This document shows, piece after piece, positions 61,621 to 64,000 of a stretch of 64,000 bases of DNA. The notes under the pieces are model-generated. The model saw only the letters and a program-made list of their open reading frames with translations. It made no database searches and was not told the origin of the DNA. Position 1 is the first letter of the stretch, and each line of letters begins with the position of its first letter. Location of the stretch: NCBI GenBank assembly GCA_020284085.1, contig JACEVL010000160.1, positions 1,649,854 through 1,713,853 on the forward strand, given 5' to 3'. This DNA comes from Aporrectodea caliginosa. Its lineage: Eukaryota > Annelida > Clitellata > Crassiclitellata > Lumbricidae. The position numbers and the translations under genes are program-made.

Positions 61621-62580
61621 TCATGTGCTACATGCCTTGCTTCTTCCTGTTAAAACTTCCGTTGATTCTCTCCGTCCCAGGGCCCATGATCGCGTCATTC
61701 CTTCCGCTGCGAAAAACCTACATCACTAGGATGATATATAAGACTTGAATAAGCTAGACTGGCTAATTTAGATTATTGCAACTACTATGATGTGTGTACA
61801 CCAAAATGCGGTTAGCAATTGGTTTATTAAAGGATATTCTTACTTACTTACATATTTTAGCGAATAATTCTGAAATCACGAATTCGTTGCAATTCTTAAT
61901 ATCACTCGTTTCTGCTCAGATGAATCCAGGTCACTTGCTCCAGAATGCATACAATAGTCTAGAGATTTTTGTTTTGCATTTGATACCAAAGAGCGCTTGA
62001 AACACCAAAGCAATCGTTTCATGTTACTATCTGCATATAAATCTAAAAATTTGATAAAAAAATATTATATTACAAGGGTTTTAAATGGTTCAGAAGACGA
62101 GTAATCTGTGTTAGAACCACTGCAAGGTAACCTGTAATGCTGAACAGCCTATCTCTCCTAGCTTCTTCTTAAAAGCTGTGATTGTGTCCTCTTTCATCCA
62201 AACCATTACACGAGTCCACAACTCCAGATGTTTGAAAGTCAATGAGAATTAGTGAGTTCTGAGGAAGCTTTTGAAGCACCGTAAGAAAAAGTGTTCAAGC
62301 TTCTGATAAACATTGGTACTTGCCACTTGTATTTTCTAGTGTGAGATAACATTGCCTATGTCTACATAAGATCATTCATTTAACTTTTCTTGCAATTCGT
62401 TTTCAATTTCTTCTTTTAAATAACAAACCGTGTCCACAACTCTTGCACTGAAGAATTCATGTCCTAATATTGCTTTGATTCTTAAATAACAAACCATGGT
62501 CGTCTTGATTCGAAGAACCTCCCCACTGCACTGCTTCTTTTTCAATGATAGTCTCGTGGGCTTCAATTAAGTCTGCAGGT
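61621..62580. other. No recognisable gene
   Basis: Continuation of LINE 3' sequence to about 61735, then a SINE-like scrap at 61790-61855 (TACACCAAAATGCGGTTAGC, resembling 8260 and 12570). The rest is AT-rich without a supported feature. Confidence 0.4.
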
Positions 62581-62820
62581 CTGCTCCTCCATCTCTCTAA
62601 TGTAATCGTAATTGTAATCTCCAAATGTCTAAAGCCTCCCTTCTCTGAATGCCAGAGCATTCAGAGAAGGGAGGCAGAGCGACTGCCAAGGCGGGTTTCG
62701 CTGAGGGTGAGAAAACTTGGAAGACGGAGGATCGAATGGATTAGGGTAGGATTTCTTGAAGAGGTTAGTCCAGTTTGGGGTGGGATGATGAGTAGTAGAG
62801 CCTGAGACAGATGACTGTGG
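62580..62820. repeat. Inverted L2/SINE tails forming a fold-back
   Basis: A minus-strand tail (GTAATCGTAATTGTAATCTCCAAATG...) at 62600-62634 abuts a perfect hairpin at 62635-62674 with 18-bp arms (CCTCCCTTCTCTGAATGC) and a CAGA loop. It is followed by a minus-strand body block shared with 17571-17660. The arrangement suggests two retroposon pieces joined with an inversion. Confidence 0.7.
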
Positions 62821-62845
62821 GTGAGTGGCGGTATTGGTGAAGTTT

Positions 62846-62940
62846 TGACCTTTAAATAACCTTGGATTGTATTAGTCTTTTAGTACTCTTCTTCTGGAAG
62901 ACTAACACAAAAGGTAATTTAAAGGTCAAAACTTAAAAAT
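62846..62940. repeat. Fold-back repeat, with a second half-copy at 63020-63090
   Basis: GTTTTGACCTTTAAAT at the left pairs with the ATTTAAAGGTCAAAAC at the right, and TTAGTCTTTTAGT/GGAAGACTAA pair inside. The left arm recurs at about 63022 (GTTTTGACCTTGAAATAACC, TTGGATTGTGTTAGGCTTTT). GACCTTGAAATGACCTTGAA words occur again at 63350. Confidence 0.75.
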
Positions 62941-63099
62941 CAAGGTCAAATGCCCATAACTCAGAACCACTTTAACGAAACAACATTTGGCTGATCTACG
63001 GTCATATTTCCTTGATTTTGACGTTTTGACCTTGAAATAACCTTGGATTGTGTTAGGCTTTTAGTACACTGTCTTCTGGAATTTAGCCCTGATCGGTCT

Positions 63100-64000
63100 G
63101 AGCAAACAGGAAAAAGAAAACTTAAATAGAGCAACATTTTACCGAGTTAAGGCAATTTCCTCAAAATTTTCTCTGAACTTAACCTTTTTGTTAAAATAAC
63201 TTTCGATCGTCTTACATTTGGCATCCTTGTTTCTTATCACAGGTAGCCCTTATCATGACGAGAAACACAAGAAAGCGTTAACCAATTTCCCACAATTATT
63301 GGCCGAGATCTGATCATTTTTCTTTGTTTTTTTATAGATTTCGTTTTTATGACCTTGAAATGACCTTGAATGATCCTGAGTTTAATCCTATATTTTTTCA
63401 AGGAAGTAGCTCTCGTCGAGACAAACAAACCGTAAAAAGTTCATCCATATCGGACTCTTCTTTAATTTTTGTGTGATAATAAAAGTAAATCAACAATGGA
63501 CCGATATTCCAAGACCCGAGCATGAGCGCTTTGAGTGCTGAGAGTTTAAGTAGGGTATGTTTGTGGGCTTTGATGGACCTCAGGATAACATATTAAAATT
63601 CTGTAAATATTTGTAGACAATATATGAATAGAATAATGGGTGGAAAATAAGGAATGGTTGGTTTCTGCGATGTATCATTTTTCTGGACACCCCTAACAGC
63701 CTTGCAATAATTATTCTAAATTGAAACACGTGCCAATAACGAGCATTTTACGATAGAAATGAAGACTAAAGTTAGGACCGTTTGGGGGACCCCTAAATAG
63801 CATCCGAAAAAATTGAAAATTTTCCCCTCTTCATCCTCCCTCTGCTTCTGTTCCTTCTTTCCTCTTGAGACTCCACCGCTGACCAAACCCTCCTTCTCCT
63901 GCTCCTTTACATATACTTTCTCCTCCTACTTCTTCTTCCTCATTTTCTTCCTTTTCCCATACTACTCTTCTTCATCGTTCTTCTTGTCTTCTTGCTCCTA
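63100..64000. other. No gene; pyrimidine-rich end
   Basis: AT-rich to about 63800, with scattered TGACCTTGAA words. From 63830 to the end it is CTTCTCCTC-type low-complexity sequence. No coding feature is supported. Confidence 0.5.

Overview
This window is animal nuclear DNA. It has spliced genes with canonical GT/AG boundaries, tRNA-headed SINEs, LINEs, hAT, piggyBac and pogo DNA transposons, an LTR retrotransposon and a remnant of a virus-like Polinton/Maverick. The LTR element has Gmr1-type domain order (integrase ahead of reverse transcriptase), which was first described in deuterostomes. With the very frequent palindrome TAGGCCTA and the invertebrate-style repeats, this suggests a marine invertebrate deuterostome such as an echinoderm. 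That assignment is an inference; no species-specific marker was seen.

Three host genes can be rebuilt from splice sites whose phases agree. (1) A ZC3H10-like CCCH zinc-finger gene on + (two coding exons, 5753-7230, 281 codons). (2) DCAKD, a dephospho-CoA kinase domain protein, on + (four exons, 10138-14714, 237 aa, P-loop at the N-terminus, membrane segment at the C-terminus). (3) A gene for a 305-aa protein with two death domains on - (three exons, 19078-15896). Genes 2 and 3 are convergent. All have repeat-filled introns.

The rest is mobile DNA. At 482-4361 is a complete Tigger/pogo transposon with an intact transposase, TA duplications and an array of subterminal motifs. From 22 to 31 kb is a patchwork of hAT-type miniature elements, L2/CR1-like LINE scraps, a 185-bp tandem array and a three-deep nest (27265-31144). 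At 33240-35873 is a DNA transposon of a family I cannot name, with 11-bp terminal inverted repeats, a 9-bp target duplication and an internal inversion. It abuts a truncated LINE (35874-36764) and is followed by a piggyBac fragment (37290-37790). At 38257-45811 is an essentially intact, very young Gmr1-like retrotransposon with 1137-bp LTRs.

After a decayed LINE (46471-48720), 49786-55132 holds part of a Polinton/adintovirus-like element: a truncated capsid gene joined by deletion to the end of an adenovirus-type protease gene, a large fibre-like gene with phage-tail-fibre-type repeats broken by one stop codon, and frameshifted small genes. From 56 to 64 kb are piggyBac-type and hAT-type miniature elements, a 32-bp tandem repeat, a CR1-like LINE remnant, fold-back repeats and pyrimidine-rich low-complexity sequence.
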